From: Actinomycetota bacterium
Lineage (GTDB): Bacteria; Actinomycetota; Actinomycetes; S36-B12; UBA5976
DNA: 7,759 bases
NCBI GenBank assembly: GCA_009923375.1
Contig: RFTO01000046.1
Coordinates: 1-7,759, forward strand
Direction: 5' to 3'
Translations under genes and position numbers: made by a program
Notes under the pieces: generated by a model
The model's database searches: none
Seen by the model: only the letters and a program-made list of their open reading frames with translations
Told to the model about the DNA's origin: nothing
Part shown: one piece after another, positions 5,856 through 7,759 of the stretch
Layout: every line of letters starts with the position of its first letter
How positions within the stretch are numbered: the stretch's first letter is position 1

Positions 5856-5883
5856 TTGCCGCTACGCAACAAACAGGGATACT
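5856..5883 (+). promoter_or_regulatory. Weak promoter-like sequence before the dehydratase gene
   Basis: TTGCCG (5856-5861) and GATACT (5878-5883) are separated by 16 bases and match four of six positions each of the -35 and -10 consensus. They lie just after the parB remnant and about 60 bases before ATG 5946. A fresh promoter here would make sense because the gene is not in the partition operon. Matches this weak occur often by chance. Confidence 0.22.
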
Positions 5884-5898
5884 AGGACCACGCAAGCG

Positions 5899-5912
5899 GG
5901 CGCTCGAGCGCC
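5899..5912. repeat. 14-bp perfect palindrome GGCGCTCGAGCGCC
   Basis: The sequence equals its own reverse complement and can be extended as a hairpin by GCG/CGC with one bulged G (5896-5916). No T-run follows, so it is not a classic intrinsic terminator. It sits between the promoter-like sequence and the dehydratase start, where an operator or an attenuating hairpin could lie; this is inference. Confidence 0.45.
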
Positions 5913-5945
5913 GCGCGGTAACAGCCTTCACTGCAGGTATCTGCG

Positions 5946-7744
5946 ATGCTTGCCAAATTGGGCTATTATTCGCGCGTGGATGTTTGGCGAATAGTTGGTC
6001 GGATTTTGCGACGCCCTGGTCCGTTGGCCGCATTCGACACGCTGCTCTGGTTCTGCGCAATCATCGTCAGTCTGAGCATCCGTTATGTTGATTTTCACGA
6101 TGGTCCGCCACGCATGGGATTTGCGTGGGGCTTGGCCGCAAGCATCCTCACTTTTCATTCACTTGCTTTTGGCAGTTGGCTTTACCGCCGCCGGTATCGT
6201 CTAGGCAGCAAAGAGGAAGTCATCGCTGTAACCCGAGTCACCATCGGCACAAGTGCGATTGTGACACTTGGGAGCCTTTTGTGGCCTGGTCAGCGACCAC
6301 TCCCCATTTCTGCCAGCATCCTTGCTGGGCTGCTCGCGTTACTTGGCATGCTGGCAGGGCGCACAGCAATCCGCGCGTCCAAGGAACATGAGCGACGGTC
6401 GTTTGGAGAGCCTGCACTTGTCTTCGGGCTTGGTGTTGCAGGCATGCAGATCTTGGAAACTATGCTCGCTGACCCAGAGAGTCCCTATACACCTGTGGGG
6501 CTACTGGACGATGACAAGTTCAAACAGAGCATGAGACTCCGGGGGCTCAAATGCTATGGAGGTCTAGACGATATCAAGACAGCCGCCTTGGCGACAGGGG
6601 CAACCACGCTCATTGTTGCTGTTGTCACAGGGCAGGCAGAGTTCTACCAACACGTCAGTTATGCGTGCTCGAAGGCGGGGTTGGACGTGAAGATCGTTCC
6701 GCCGCTCTCCACCTTGTTGCAACACTCCGGGACGATCCGGGACTTGAACGACATCACGATAACCGACCTCCTGGGTCGGCGAGAGATTGAGACAGATCTC
6801 CATCAGATTGCTGGGTACCTTCGCAACCGACGAGTACTAGTCACAGGCGCTGGTGGATCCATCGGATCGGAACTCTGTCGCCAATTGAACCAGCTTCCAC
6901 TCGCTGAGCTCATCATGGTAGACCGAGATGAGTCGGCGCTGCATGGCTTGCAACTTTCTCTCCACAACAGAGCGCTCCTTGATACTCCTGATGTCGTCCT
7001 TCTGGACATACGTGATAGCGCTGCTGTGTCAACACTCTTCGCTGCTCGCAAACCACACGTTGTGTTCCATGCGGCCGCTCTCAAACATCTGCCGATGCTG
7101 GAGCAATATCCGGACGAGGCGTGGAAAACCAACGTCCTTGGTTCTAGGAATGTAATTGAAGCTGCCGCCGCTACCCAGGTGGAAGTCTTCGTCAATATTT
7201 CCACCGATAAGGCCGCTAATCCAACAAGTGTTCTAGGTTTTTCAAAGCGAATTGCGGAAAGGCTGACAACGTTTACAAGTCAGACCAGTCAAGGACGATA
7301 CGTCTCCGTGCGTTTCGGAAATGTGCTTGGCTCTCGTGGTTCCGTGCTGACTTCCTTTACGGACCAGATTGCAAAGGGCGGCCCGGTCACTGTCACCGAC
7401 CCAGCAGTCACAAGATTCTTCATGACTATCTCGGAGGCAGTACAACTTACTCTTCAAGCAGCAGCCATAGGAGAATCCGGGACAACACTAGTGCTCGATA
7501 TGGGTTCGCCAGTCAGGATTGTCGACATCGCGAGGCAAATGATTGTGCTATCAAAGCGGCATATTGACATTACGTTCACGGGGTTGCGCCCTGGCGAGAA
7601 GTTGGATGAAGAATTATTTGACCTCGAAGAACACGCAGAGCAGACAGATCATCCTCTGATAAGCGCGGTTCGGGTCCAGGAGTTGGCTGCGGACGGGTTG
7701 GACAGTGCTTATCCAACTTTTTCTCTCAAAATCATCTCTAGTAG
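5946..7744 (+). CDS. Membrane-bound UDP-sugar 4,6-dehydratase, WbpM/PglF/CapD type (3' end missing)
   Basis: The frame is open from ATG 5946 to the window end, so the gene is partial (about 599 genomic codons; relatives have about 600-660). An in-frame TAA at 5919-5921 limits the start; GCAGG just upstream is a weak ribosome-binding site. The N-terminal 140 residues carry about four hydrophobic helices (30-46, 60-78, 97-113, 122-140). A nucleotide-binding-like middle domain follows (157-260, VFGLGVAGMQIL, PVGLLDDD). The C-terminal SDR domain has the NAD(P) loop VTGAGGSIGSE (299-309), HAAALKHLPMLE (375-386), catalytic NISTDKAANPTSVLGFSK (417-434), VRFGNVLGSRGSV (455-467) and GLRPGEKLDEELF (546-558). 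Such enzymes convert UDP-GlcNAc to a UDP-4-keto-6-deoxy sugar for capsule, O-antigen or glycoprotein glycans. The exact substrate is not deducible. It abuts a parB remnant, suggesting an inserted surface-glycan locus. Confidence 0.9.
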
Positions 7745-7759
7745 CTGTCTCTTATACAC
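7745..7759. other. Sequencing adapter remnant (Nextera/Tn5 mosaic end)
   Basis: CTGTCTCTTATACAC is an exact match to the first 15 bases of the reverse-complemented Tn5 mosaic end (CTGTCTCTTATACACATCT) used in Nextera libraries. It lies exactly at the sequence edge, as expected for untrimmed read-through at a contig end. It should be treated as non-genomic, and the residues it encodes at the end of the dehydratase frame (from the last base of codon 600 on) are artefactual. Confidence 0.95.

Noticed and set aside
5507..6091. 194-codon open frame from within the parB end to the dehydratase start
   Set aside because: It runs in a different phase from both the parB remnant and the dehydratase. 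Its Arg/Cys/Trp-rich translation is typical of an out-of-frame shadow.

Overview
The window looks like the origin-proximal region of an actinobacterial chromosome. The gene order rpmH - rnpA - yidD - yidC - jag(khpB) - rsmG - parA - parB, all on the + strand, is the classic block beside dnaA. YidC lacks the large periplasmic domain of proteobacterial YidC, Jag follows yidC directly with no mnmE/mnmG between, and parS-type palindromes lie inside the block. Base composition is moderately high in GC. I cannot name a genus from the sequence alone. Nothing on the minus strand looks like a real gene.

Layout. 1-186 is upstream sequence, presumably part of the dnaA-rpmH spacer, with no full gene visible. 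187-1037 holds ribosomal protein bL34, the RNase P protein and YidD, with rnpA and yidD overlapping by four bases. 1144-2676 holds the YidC insertase and the RNA-binding protein Jag/KhpB, three bases apart. 2677-2851 holds a near-perfect parS site and a possible 51-codon small ORF that runs into rsmG. 2852-5510 holds rsmG, parA and parB, with a perfect parS palindrome inside the 5' end of parA and a perfect DnaA-box match between parA and parB.

From 5511 the conserved block ends abnormally. A broken second copy of the 3' part of parB (about 5520-5850) lies directly downstream of the intact gene. It contains a 58-base block identical to parB, but its more distal part is only about 60% identical, has an in-frame TAG and has lost a net 63 bases. 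After a short spacer with a weak promoter-like sequence and a 14-base palindrome, a membrane-anchored UDP-sugar 4,6-dehydratase of the WbpM/PglF/CapD type starts at 5946 and runs off the window. I read this as the edge of a surface-polysaccharide locus abutting the chromosome-partition genes, with the parB remnant as the likely scar of a recombination event.

How the genes work together. bL34 and RnpA serve the ribosome and tRNA 5' maturation. YidD and YidC serve membrane-protein insertion. Jag binds RNA, RsmG methylates 16S rRNA, and ParA/ParB with parS segregate the origin. The last gene would make a 4-keto-6-deoxy amino sugar for surface glycans.

The final 15 bases (7745-7759) match the Nextera/Tn5 mosaic-end adapter exactly and are almost certainly not genomic, so the last codons of the terminal ORF are artefactual.
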